Source: an uncultured Prevotella sp. | Lineage (GTDB): Bacteria; Bacteroidota; Bacteroidia; Bacteroidales; Bacteroidaceae | DNA length: 38,820 bases | Assembly: GCA_900553465.1 (NCBI GenBank) | Contig: USDT01000026.1 | Location: 1 to 38,820 of the forward strand | Direction of reading: 5' to 3' | Part shown: one piece after another, positions 26,860 to 36,302 of the stretch | Layout of the letters: each line of letters starts with the position of its first letter | How positions within the stretch are numbered: position 1 is the stretch's first letter | Notes under the pieces: generated by a model | What the model was told of the DNA's origin: nothing | Database searches by the model: none | Seen by the model: the letters and a program-made list of their open reading frames with translations, nothing else | Program-made: the position numbers and the translations under genes

Positions 26860-29514
26860 ATGATGAGAAACAGAGTTTATGCCCTCCTTCTGGCCGTACT
26901 GTCCTGCGTCTGTATGCTGGCTGCGGTCAAGTCGTCGCCGTTCACCGTCGACGGCCTCAAGTGTGAGAACATGAGTGCCCCTTTGGGTATCGACAACACC
27001 TCGCCTCACTTCAGCTGGCTGCTCCATACGCCTGGTCGGGGTGACCGTCAGACCGCTTACGAAATACAGGTGGCGTCTGAAGCGGCGCTGCTTTCCGCCG
27101 GACAGCCCGATATGTGGGCATCGGGCAAGGTGGAGTCCGGCAAGAGTGTGATGGTGGAATACGTCGGACGCACGCTCATGCCGCGCTGCATATACTACTG
27201 GCGCGTGCGTTCGTGGAACAAGGACGGTGTGGTGTCGGCATGGAGTAATGTGTCACGCTTCGGTGTGGGAGCACTCGGCGGACTCACCGGACGCTTCGTG
27301 GGCATGGCCAAAGGCAACGGTGACATGCGCTCGCCACTCATCCGCAAGAAGATAAAGGTTACGCCCGGTGCCACCGTTCTGGCCCATGTCAACTCGCTGG
27401 GTTATCATGAACTGTATGTCAACGGACGCAAGGTGGACGACAGTGTGCTCTCGCCGGCCGTGTCGCAGCTCGACCGTCGCTCACTCATTGTCACCTACGA
27501 CATAACTTCCTGCCTGTCTTCCGGTTCTTCAGAGGCCGACATTGTGATATGGGCGGGGCAGGGATGGTATAAGCCGACGACGTTCGGTGCTATATATGAA
27601 GGCCCGCTCGTGAGGGCAGACATCGATGAGGTGGATGGTCTGTGTTGGCGCACCATAGCCCGGACAGACACTACATGGACTGCTGCGTCGGGCGGATATG
27701 CCGATACCGGCACGTGGAACGCCTTGCAGTTTGGCGGTGAGCGCGTGGACGGACGCATCGTTCCGACTGACATGAGTACCGAAGCGCTCGACCGCCGCGC
27801 GTGGTATCGTGTGGCCGAAGTGGCTGTACCAGGTATGCAGGCCACGCCACAGATGTGCGAGGGTAACAAAATCATAAGCACCGTACAGCCTGTTTCGGTC
27901 ACACAGATGGCTGACGGCGGGTGGCTCATCGATATGGGCCGTGTGTTCACTGGTTGGCTACGACTCAGTCCGGGCGACATGCCCGCCGGCCGAGAAGTGC
28001 GTATGGAGTATGCCGACCATATATTTCCGGACAAAGGTTTTGAATCGCAGGGCGAGAGTGACATATACATCACCGCCGGACGTGAGGGCGAGACGTTCTG
28101 CAACAAGTTCAATCATCATGCCTTCCGCTACGTCCGTGTGAGCGGTACAACAAATCGTCCGGTCTGCACCGGACTGCAGATATCCGGCGGATATGAGGCT
28201 GCTGCGAGCTTCGAGTGCTCCGATGCTGACCTCAACGCCATACACGACATGATATTCCGCACCATGCGTTGTCTGACCTTCAGCGGCTATATGGTGGATT
28301 GTCCTCATCTTGAGCGCACGGGATATGGCGGTGACGGCAATTCATCGACAATGACTTTGCAGACCATGTATGACGTGGCACCGTTCTATTATAACTGGCT
28401 TCAGGCATGGGGCGATGTGATAGAACCGGACGGATCGCTGCCCCATGTGGCTCCGGCAGGCGGTGGAGGCGGTGGACCATACTGGTGTGGATTTATAATC
28501 AAGGCTCCGTGGCGCACCATGCTCAACTATGGCGACGACCGCATCATGCGCCGCCACTACGACGACATGTGCAGCTGGCTGTCGTATGTAGACCGATACA
28601 CAACCGACGGACTGCTCAGACGCTGGCCCGACACGCACAACCGCATGTGGTATCTGGGCGACTGGCTCACTCCGGCAGGCGTGGATGCCGGCGACGGACG
28701 GTCGGTGGATCTGGTGAGCAACTGCTTTGTGAGCGACTGTCTTGCATCAATGGTGCACATGGCGCGCATCATGGGACGCACTGCCGATGCCGACGCTTTT
28801 GAACAACGGAGGCTGAAACTCAACCGCACCATACACAACCGATTCTACAATGCAGCCGATTCCACCTACGCCACAGGTTCGCCACTCGACATGTCGTATG
28901 CCATGCTTGCCGGCGTAGTGCCCGACTCGCTTTATGAAGGCGTACATCGCAAACTGGTGGAACTGTCGCGCGGAAAGTACCGCACCCACATAGCCGTAGG
29001 TCTGACGGGCGTACCTATATTCACCGAGTGGGTCACACGCAACCATGAGACCGAACTGATGTACGACATACTGAAGCAGCGCGACTATCCGGGTTATCTC
29101 TACATGATAGACAACGGCGCCACAACCACATGGGAGAGTTGGAATGCCGACCGCAGCCGTGTGCACAACTGCTACAACGGTATAGGCACATGGTTCTATC
29201 AGGCTTTGGGCGGAATAGTGCCCGACGAGGACGCACCGGGATGGAGCCATGTGATAATCGACCCGCAGTATGCCGGACATCTCGACTGGGCACAAGCATC
29301 GCGCAACACTCCTTACGGCCGTCTGGCCACCCGTTGGCAACGCACCGCCGAAGGCATAAGCCTCGAAGTGGAGTTGCCCGTAGGCGTGACGGCCACGCTG
29401 CGTCTGCCCGATGGTGTTGAGAAATGCACAGTCGACGGCCGCCGTATCAGCCGCAAGGCACGCACGACGGAACTTGTACAGGGCACCACACGCATCGAAT
29501 TCACCATGCGCTGA
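26860..29514 (+). CDS. GH78 family alpha-L-rhamnosidase
   Basis: 884 residues with a signal peptide (about 1-22). Order: an Fn3-like N-terminal domain (about 25-145, YYWRVRSWNKDGVVSAWS), Bac_rhamnosid_N beta-sandwich domains (about 150-450), then the (alpha/alpha)6 catalytic domain and a C-terminal beta-sandwich. DCPHLERTGYGGD at 480-492 holds the likely general acid (Glu485). TTWESW has the second carboxylate candidate (Glu759), as in the canonical inverting mechanism. The family motif is usually DCPxRxERxGWxGD; here one residue is missing from the spacing and Tyr replaces Trp, an unusual variant. Rhamnose is typical of plant glycans and bacterial polysaccharides rather than host N-glycans. 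Confidence 0.9.
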   Translation: MMRNRVYALLLAVLSCVCMLAAVKSSPFTVDGLKCENMSAPLGIDNTSPHFSWLLHTPGRGDRQTAYEIQVASEAALLSAGQPDMWASGKVESGKSVMVEYVGRTLMPRCIYYWRVRSWNKDGVVSAWSNVSRFGVGALGGLTGRFVGMAKGNGDMRSPLIRKKIKVTPGATVLAHVNSLGYHELYVNGRKVDDSVLSPAVSQLDRRSLIVTYDITSCLSSGSSEADIVIWAGQGWYKPTTFGAIYEGPLVRADIDEVDGLCWRTIARTDTTWTAASGGYADTGTWNALQFGGERVDGRIVPTDMSTEALDRRAWYRVAEVAVPGMQATPQMCEGNKIISTVQPVSVTQMADGGWLIDMGRVFTGWLRLSPGDMPAGREVRMEYADHIFPDKGFESQGESDIYITAGREGETFCNKFNHHAFRYVRVSGTTNRPVCTGLQISGGYEAAASFECSDADLNAIHDMIFRTMRCLTFSGYMVDCPHLERTGYGGDGNSSTMTLQTMYDVAPFYYNWLQAWGDVIEPDGSLPHVAPAGGGGGGPYWCGFIIKAPWRTMLNYGDDRIMRRHYDDMCSWLSYVDRYTTDGLLRRWPDTHNRMWYLGDWLTPAGVDAGDGRSVDLVSNCFVSDCLASMVHMARIMGRTADADAFEQRRLKLNRTIHNRFYNAADSTYATGSPLDMSYAMLAGVVPDSLYEGVHRKLVELSRGKYRTHIAVGLTGVPIFTEWVTRNHETELMYDILKQRDYPGYLYMIDNGATTTWESWNADRSRVHNCYNGIGTWFYQALGGIVPDEDAPGWSHVIIDPQYAGHLDWAQASRNTPYGRLATRWQRTAEGISLEVELPVGVTATLRLPDGVEKCTVDGRRISRKARTTELVQGTTRIEFTMR

Positions 29515-29612
29515 ATCTCCACGTATTGCGCATTATGCACCATTCATGACTGTGGAGATATGCGGAAGTGCATGAATATAAACTTTTGGTTTGACTCGAT
29601 TTTTATAAAATA

Positions 29613-29656
29613 AAAAAAGCGGAACAGAGATATGTAAGTCCCTGTTCCGCTTTTTT
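29613..29656. terminator. Bidirectional intrinsic terminator
   Basis: AAAAAAGCGGAACAG pairs perfectly with CTGTTCCGCTTTTTT (29613-29627 with 29642-29656), with a 14-base loop and T-tracts on both strands. It ends the GH92-GH78 transcript. Confidence 0.9.
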
Positions 29657-29705
29657 CGTTCCGATAGTGGGTATTCCATGAACTGCATTTTATTCTGAAA
29701 GGGCC

Positions 29706-29837
29706 GTTCCGTGGGTTTCCTGTTTTCCGGAAACGGCTTTTCCGTATGTTCTGAAAGTCTTTTCTGTGCTGTCATATGGCCTTTTCTGTCGTTCCATATG
29801 GCCTTTTCGGCTGGCAGAAGAAGGCATTTTTGTGCTC
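29706..29837 (+). repeat. 22-bp-period array, about six units (stand-alone)
   Basis: Units start at 29706, 29728, 29750, 29772, 29794 and 29816. CATATGGCCTTTTC occurs twice exactly 22 bases apart (29773 and 29795). The units at 29728, 29750 and 29816 keep CTTTTCCGT, CTTTTCTGT and GGCATTTTTGT in the same register. It resembles the TGATATGGGC unit type of copies A-C. It is not embedded in a recognisable ~700-bp repeat. Confidence 0.7.
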
Positions 29838-30032
29838 TGTTTTGGATAAAAACGGTTGACAGTCAGAATGTTATGCTATGTTGTCAGGAATTCTTATGTA
29901 TGGTCGCAGAGCAGTACTTACTTGGTGATACGCGGAATGTGAACGGCAGACGTTGTATTTTTATTCATCAGAGTGTATTAATATGCGGTTTTCGCTATGG
30001 TAGAGACTGTCAGAAAAAAAGTTGCTGACAGA

Positions 30033-30063
30033 TTTTGCTTATCGCACTTTTTTTATATATTTG
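30033..30063 (+). promoter_or_regulatory. Bacteroidetes-type promoter for ECF sigma/FecR
   Basis: TTTTG at 30033-30037, 18 bases, then TATATTTG at 30056-30063. This fits the -33/-7 pattern of the housekeeping sigma factor and lies 34 bases upstream of the sigma gene start. Confidence 0.65.
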
Positions 30064-30097
30064 CAAAATTCTTACATCCCATAAATAATATAAGTAC

Positions 30098-30676
30098 ATG
30101 CGTGAAAACAAAAGTATAGTGTTTGACTCTATCTTCCGCAGGACTTACTCAAAACTTTACTTCTACGCGCTCAGCCTGCTTACCGACGAAAGCGATGCCG
30201 ACGACGTGGTGGAAGAGGTTTTTGTCGAACTGTGGAAACGTAGGGACGAGATAGATTTGGGCGACAAAATCGACTCGTTTCTTTATCGTGCCGTGTACAC
30301 AAGGTCGCTCAACACGCTGAAGCGCCGTAATGTGAATGCAGGACGCCTCGCAGCGATAGACGACATAAACAGCAAACGCATGGAATTCTACAGCGGCGCT
30401 TCGGACGACCCGATGCGCAAGATGGAAGATGCCGACCTGCGCCGCATGATAAACGACACCATCAATCTGCTGCCGGAGAAGTGCCGGCAGGTGTTCTGTA
30501 TGAGTTATCTCAACGGAATGCGCAACAGCGACATTGCAGAGGAGCTGCAGCTGTCGGTGCGCACTGTTGAGGCCCACATGTATCGCGCCCTGCGTTTCCT
30601 GCGCGACCGGCTCGGAAAATTTCTTACTGTGGGTGTAGTTTTTTTTCATTTTTTGATTAGGTGTTTTTGCGAATAG
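30098..30676 (+). CDS. ECF RNA polymerase sigma factor
   Basis: 192 residues. Region 2 spans about 8-75 (IFRRTYSKLYFYALSLL, DADDVVEEVFVELWKRRDEI, IDSFLYRAVYTRSLNTLKRR). Region 4 spans about 118-175 (INLLPEKCRQVFCMSYLNGM, then the HTH SDIAEELQLSVRTVEAHMYR). The C-terminal tail (VGVVFFHFLIRCFCE) is hydrophobic and longer than usual. With FecR 60 bases downstream and an STN-bearing SusC beyond, it forms the expected cell-surface signalling set: ligand at SusC releases sigma from FecR, which then transcribes the SusCD operon. No second start choice competes with the ATG at 30098. Confidence 0.93.
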   Translation: MRENKSIVFDSIFRRTYSKLYFYALSLLTDESDADDVVEEVFVELWKRRDEIDLGDKIDSFLYRAVYTRSLNTLKRRNVNAGRLAAIDDINSKRMEFYSGASDDPMRKMEDADLRRMINDTINLLPEKCRQVFCMSYLNGMRNSDIAEELQLSVRTVEAHMYRALRFLRDRLGKFLTVGVVFFHFLIRCFCE

Positions 30677-30736
30677 GATTGTTATAAATGTAAAATCCTT
30701 TATTATTGTCTTTATTTTATAGAAAAAAGTATCGTA

Positions 30737-31726
30737 ATGAAAGAACCGGACGAGAATGTTATAATAAGGTTTCTAACAGGATGCTGTTCCGATCAGGAGC
30801 TTGAGGAAGTGAGGGATTGGATAAACGCTTCGGAGGATAACGCAGCCGAGCTTTTCAGGCTTGAGGAGATGTACCGTCGAATGAGCGGACTGACCATGTC
30901 GGGCAGAGAGGTGGAGAAAGCGCTTACGAGTGTTCATACGCGCATTCGCCGTGCTCGTGCACGCGAAGTCAGTATGATGCGTATTATCCGCTATGCTGCT
31001 GCGGCTCTCGTTCTCGTTATGATGAGCGCAGGTATGTGGTATCTGGGCGGCGGTATGGGAAAACTCGGTGCGACTGACTATATCGTGGCCAAGGCTTCTA
31101 TGAATACGCCGCGTGAGGTGACGCTCGACGACAGCACTCATGTATGGCTCAACGCCGGTTCTTCGCTCAGATATCCAAAGACTTTCGACGGAGAGGTGCG
31201 CCGGGTGGAACTCCACGGCGAAGGCTACTTCGAGGTGGCGAAGGACAAGACACGTCCTTTCATCGTGTCGGGTGGTGCGGTTGACGTGAAGGTTCTCGGC
31301 ACCGTGTTCGACTTCGACATCGACAGCGACCGCAAGATGGCCGAGGTGAGCCTGATAGAAGGTTCTGTCGAAGTGACCGAACGTCATTCCTCCGGCAAGG
31401 TTATGCTGACACCTGGACAGAAGGCATGCGTGGATTACGAGACAGGCCACATCATGGTGAAGAACGCCGACGTGCGACTCGAAGCTGTATGGCACAACCG
31501 TCTCATACCTTTCTATAATGCTGATGTGCGTCAGATAGCGAATACGCTCGAACAGCTTTATGGCGTCAAGATAGTTGTGGATGCCGGAATAGACGGCAGC
31601 CGTACATATTCCGGACAGATAATGCACAAGAACGACATAGACAGTGTACTTGAATTGCTGAAAAATACACTGCCTGTGAGCTATCGTAAGGATGGCGGAA
31701 AAATATATCTCGTGCCTAACGAATGA
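30737..31726 (+). CDS. FecR-type transmembrane anti-sigma factor
   Basis: 329 residues. The N-terminal cytoplasmic sigma-binding segment (about 1-80, FLTGCCSDQELEEVRDWI) is followed by one membrane helix (about 83-104), a periplasmic FecR domain (about 115-215, VTLDDSTHVWLNAGSSLRYP and GEGYFEVAKD) and a C-terminal DUF4974-like STN-type domain (about 255-328, LIPFYNADVRQIANTLEQ). The periplasmic part should contact the STN domain of the SusC encoded downstream. It is complete, unlike the stub at 22857-23074. A hairpin follows it, then repeat copy C separates it from the SusC gene. Confidence 0.93.
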   Translation: MKEPDENVIIRFLTGCCSDQELEEVRDWINASEDNAAELFRLEEMYRRMSGLTMSGREVEKALTSVHTRIRRARAREVSMMRIIRYAAAALVLVMMSAGMWYLGGGMGKLGATDYIVAKASMNTPREVTLDDSTHVWLNAGSSLRYPKTFDGEVRRVELHGEGYFEVAKDKTRPFIVSGGAVDVKVLGTVFDFDIDSDRKMAEVSLIEGSVEVTERHSSGKVMLTPGQKACVDYETGHIMVKNADVRLEAVWHNRLIPFYNADVRQIANTLEQLYGVKIVVDAGIDGSRTYSGQIMHKNDIDSVLELLKNTLPVSYRKDGGKIYLVPNE

Positions 31727-31775
31727 CATCGTGTGGCTCGCTGCACACCGCAGGACACGACAAATAGAAGGCAGT

Positions 31776-31810
31776 CAGACCGTCACAACTCACGGAGTTG
31801 TGGCGGTCTG
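31776..31810 (+). terminator. Strong hairpin after FecR, weak T-tract
   Basis: CAGACCG-T-CACAAC pairs with GTTGTG-G-CGGTCTG (31776-31789 with 31797-31810), a 14-bp stem with one G-U pair. Only a short TTT follows, so it may act as a terminator or as mRNA 3'-end protection. Confidence 0.6.
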
Positions 31811-31909
31811 GCCGTTTATGGGATAACGTGCGATGTACGGAGAAAATGGTTCTGCAGGAATCATGTTGGGAGAGGTTGCAATAAAGTAACTGTGTCTTAA
31901 ATCCAGAAC

Positions 31910-32605
31910 CGGCGTTGTCGCTTTCTGTTGAAAGCAAATAATCCGGGCTTTTCCACACCCTCTGAATTCTGTGGTTTTCCCGCTTGAGTTTTCTGTTCTA
32001 CCCCAAAAAATAAATGAGTATTTGCGAGCAGACTTTCCTTCGGACGCAAATACGCGAAAAATAAGAGCTTTGCACAAATGACTGGATGCCAGTGATTTAC
32101 ATTTCAAAGCGATTTTTCCATCCTACGAAATGCATCGTTTCAGCACGTGATATTGCCTGTTTCAGGGCGTGAAATGCACTATATCACACCCTGATATAGA
32201 CCAAACCGGAGGCTGAAACAGGCATAATCGGAATGTAAGATTAATTATCTGGTATTCCATAGCAGGGTATATGACAAGGCTGTCAGAAATGAATAAGCCT
32301 TTATTATACCGGATTTAACATTTCTTTACATCTCTTTTGCGAAAAAATTTTGTCAAAAAAAAGTCAAGAAAATCTGTCAATCCGTTGTCTGAGTTTTCTT
32401 TCTAAACGATGATATGACGTGCCGGGAGTAGCACGGAAAATATGCGCATGTCTTGAGATTAGGATTTTTCGGCTGTGTCAATGCGGATTTGTCATGACGT
32501 GCGAAAATGCACTGTCGTGTCTCATATCGTCCCGTGTTGTCTGGAGCTTTTCCTGCGTTATACGATACTTTATTAATAAATGTCCCCACATAACTTCTAC
32601 AGGGC
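31910..32605 (+). repeat. Long intergenic repeat, copy C
   Basis: Collinear with copy B over about 696 bp, including both ends. It fills nearly all of the gap between the FecR and SusC genes and ends 135 bases before the SusC ATG, so it probably forms part of the SusC upstream region. The internal small reading frame shared with copies A and B is interrupted here by a TAG. Confidence 0.88.
32126..32235 (+). repeat. 22-bp-period array, five units (inside copy C)
   Basis: Units start at 32126, 32148, 32170, 32192 and 32214, and begin CGAAAT, TGATAT, TGAAAT, TGATAT and TGAAAC. In exact register with the arrays of copies A and B, but with a different sequence of TGATAT and TGAAAC half-sites. Confidence 0.88.
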
Positions 32606-32740
32606 CGGGAGAAGTGTGATGGATACTTTTTTTAAAAAAAATGTCATGGTGTTTAAGTAATTTTATAAAAACTTTTGTTCTACTACCAAAGACTTCTACT
32701 CAAGATAATTAAAAAACTAAATATAACTAAACAATTATTT

Positions 32741-35700
32741 ATGAATAACAAGAATCAGTGGAGTAAGAGGATGGCGCGTGGCTTCGTGGCCCTCATGTTC
32801 GCAGTCGCACCTATGCAGGGAGCGTTTGCGCAGGTCACCCTGAACACTCCGAACACCACCCTGGGTGTGGTAATAAAGAAAATCCAGGCACAGTCGAAAT
32901 TCAAGTTCTTCTATGACGACGATCTTGCCGACATGCAGGTGAAGGCGATCGACGTGAAAAACGCTACACTCGAGAAAGTGCTTACACAGCTGCTCAAGGA
33001 TAAGGGCGTTACATTCAAGGTGGATGACAAAGTGGTGTATCTGAAACGTAAGGAACAGCCGCAGTCACCCAAAAAACATAGTGGTGAGAAGAAGAAAATC
33101 ACCGGACGCATACTCGACGAGAATGGTGAACCGCTGATCGGTGCAAGCGTTACTATAAAAGGTACGACAGACCGTGCCGTGACAGATATGGACGGAAACT
33201 ACACAGTGATGACTGATGTGGAGAATCCGGTGGCACAGTTCACTTATCTCGGATACAAACCTCAGGAGGTTGCAGCCGACAAAAGTGGCGTGGTGAACGC
33301 AAAGATGGTGCTCGACTCACAGTCTATCGACGAGGTTGTGGTTACAGCGCTCGGTATAAAGCGTGAGAAGAAGATGCTCGGTTATTCGGTGCAGGACATC
33401 AAGAGCGACGCTCTCAACACCACCGGTGATCCTTCTGTGACAGGTGCTCTTGAAGGCAAGGTGGCCGGTCTGCAGATGAACACTGCAAGCACAGGTCTTG
33501 GAGGTTCTACTAAGATAACCATCCGTGGTAACTCTTCTCTCACAGATAACAACCAGCCGTTGTGGATCGTTGACGGTGTGCCTTTCACCGACGATCAGAC
33601 TTCAGACGCTTCTGCATACGGCGGATACGACCGTGGTGGTACATCGTTCGACATCAACCCGGAGGACATCGAGTCTATCTCTGTGCTCAAGGGCCCGAAC
33701 GCTGCGGCTCTCTACGGTTCGCGCGCCGGTAACGGTGTGATCCTCGTTACTACAAAGAAGGGTTCTCACAAGCAGGGCTTCGGCGTTACATATAACGGAA
33801 ACTTCACATGGAGCCAGGCTGCAGAGACAATAAAGATGCAGAAAAAGTACGGTCAGGGCTCAAACGGCAAGATAAACTATCTTTACGACGAGGATGGCAA
33901 CAAAACAGCCATTACCGGTGAACTTTCATTCGGTCCGGCTCTCGATGGTCATCTCGAACCGTCATGGCTTGGCGAACAGATACCTTATAAATATTATGGC
34001 GACAAGCTGAAGGATTATTTCAATACAGGTTTCTCTCAGTTCCACACAGTGGCATTGGGCAATACAACAGAGAAATCACACTTCCGTGTATCTGTTGGTT
34101 TTAACGGCAACAACGGTCTGTTCAAGGACGAGACTCTCGACAAACTGACTACAGACCTGAATGCCGGAACAGTGATAAACGACTATCTGTCGTTCGACGG
34201 TAAGATTTCTCTTTCTCATATGAAAGCCGAGAACCGTCCTTATACAGGTCTTAACGGCGAAGTGGCACAGTTGCTGCTCATCCCGGGCAACGTAAGACTG
34301 AGCGACCTTGCCAACAACTACACATCGTCAGACCGTCTGCACTAGAACTGGTTTGGTCCGGACCAGCAGTATTCTAACCCGTACTATGTACGCCATCGCT
34401 ATCAGAACTCTGACGAAAGATGGAGAGCGTTCGGTTACTATTCTGCAAACCTTAATCTGACAGACTGGTTGAAGTTCAATGCAAAATATTCATTCGACTA
34501 CTACCGCACACGCATTCAGACAAGCGACCTCGGACTGGGCGACCAGGCCATAAGCACTCCGGACCAGAGCTGGGAGGAAATGCTGACCAACGACAACATG
34601 CAGCGTGGTGAGGAAAACCACTTCGAGCAGAACATACAGTTCCTCTTGATGGGTGACAACCAGCTCACTCCGAAACTTCGTCTTGGTTATACCGTAGGCG
34701 CAAACATAATGTATCTGAACTATGAGATACTCAATGTCGGCGTTGAGAACATGCTTGACAAAGACAACTGGATATTCAATACAGGTTATCGTCTGGTTTC
34801 TGCTAACAACGACGGACACGAGCGTGCGATGTATTCTGTATTCGGATCTGCACAGCTCGCATACGATGAGTATCTTTCTCTCGACCTTACAGCACGTAAC
34901 GACTGGTCGTCAACTCTGCCGGCAAAGAACAATTCGTTCTTCTATCCGTCTGCAAGTGTGAGCTACGTGTTCTCAGACTTTATGCGTTCTATCAACAAAC
35001 CGCTGCCTTCATGGGTTACTTTCGCAAAACTGCGCGTGTCTGCCGCACAGGTAGGTAAGGATCCATCACCATACAGCTTGTACAACACACGCAAGTTTAC
35101 ATTTGACATGGGTATCCGCAAACCGGTGGTAAACACAATTATGATGAACAGAAACCTCAAGCCGGAGATCAAGACTTCGTACGAGGTTGGTCTTGACATG
35201 AAGTTCCTGAACAACCGTCTCGGCTTCGACTTCACATATTATTATAACAGCACGAAGAACCAGGCAATGCTCGTTGATGCTTCCGCACCTTGGACACAGC
35301 AGTGGGTTAATGCCGGTAAGATCACAAACTCCGGTGTTGAATTCATGCTTTATGGTACTCCGGTGAAGACAAAGGATCTCACATTCGACTTGACAATGAA
35401 CATCGCACACAACCGCTCGGTAGTGAAAGAACTTGCTGACGGTGTGAACAGAGTTTATTTCAACGGCGACCCGAACATGCCTGTTAAGGTTGGTGCAGTG
35501 GCCGGTGGCAAACTCGGCGACATCTATGCTAACAACCTTATGAAGCGCGACGAGCATGGAAACATCGTTGTTGGTTCTAACGGTCTGCCTCAGCCGGAAA
35601 ACGGAAACGGCAATCTGGAGCAGTATCTGCTCGATCATCCTATCGGAAACATACAGCCAGACCTGCTCATGTCTATCACTCCTACATTGACATACAAGGG

Positions 35701-36214
35701 TTTCAGCCTCACAGCAATGTTCGACATGAAGTTCGGTGGTGATGTTGTTTCAGTATCAGAAGGTATGGCTACAGCTGTCGGAACATCAGAGCGCACAGCT
35801 TATCGTGGTGAATACAAAGAGGTGAACGGCGTTTGGGATTATTATCTTGTTGTTCCCGGTGTTAAGGAAGACGGAACTCCGAACGACATTCCTGTAAGCG
35901 CACAGTCTTACTATTCTACAATCGGTCTGTACAAATCACAGAGAGGATACGCTGAAGAGTTCGTTCATGATGCTTCATACATAAAACTCAAGGAACTTGC
36001 AATAGGTTATTCGTTCCCGCAGTCGATGCTCAAACGCACTCCGCTCACATCGCTCAAGATGTCGTTTGTAGCACGCAACCTGTGCTTCCTGATGAAACAT
36101 ACTCCGGGTAACCCCGACGGTGGATATGACACGACAATGTTCTCACAGGCACTCGACTACATGGCCGTGCCTTACACACGCACATTCGGTTTCTCAATCA
36201 ATCTCGGATTCTGA
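32741..36214 (+). pseudogene. SusC-like TonB-dependent transporter with STN domain, interrupted by one in-frame TAG
   Basis: The reading frame runs 1157 codons from ATG 32741 to 36214 with a single TAG at 34343-34345 (codon 535). Frame is kept on both sides: HKG-free barrel sequence ...YTSSDRLH, then TAG, then NWFGPDQQYSNPYYVRHRY. Domains: signal peptide (1-30), STN domain (about 32-103, NTTLGVVIKKIQAQSKFKFF), CarboxypepD_reg-like (about 119-195), TonB box DEVVVTALG (197-205), plug (about 215-340), then the barrel to the C-terminal FGFSINLGF. The TAG falls inside the barrel, so the 534-residue product would be non-functional unless TAG is read through. A CAG to TAG change is the simplest origin. 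A restart at ATG 34469 would give only a barrel fragment without signal peptide. Confidence 0.9.
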
Positions 36215-36302
36215 TGACGTAATCGGACATACGCTTGTGGCGATGGACATTATCAATATATAATAAAGAAGCAAAAAGCAATTCTTAAAACTTAAAACAA
36301 CA

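Larger units (their letters stand above)
29515..30097. other. Intergenic region between GH78 and the ECF sigma gene
   Basis: Contains the bidirectional terminator (29613-29656), a six-unit 22-bp-period array (29706-29837) and the sigma promoter (30033-30063). No credible gene is seen. Confidence 0.65.
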
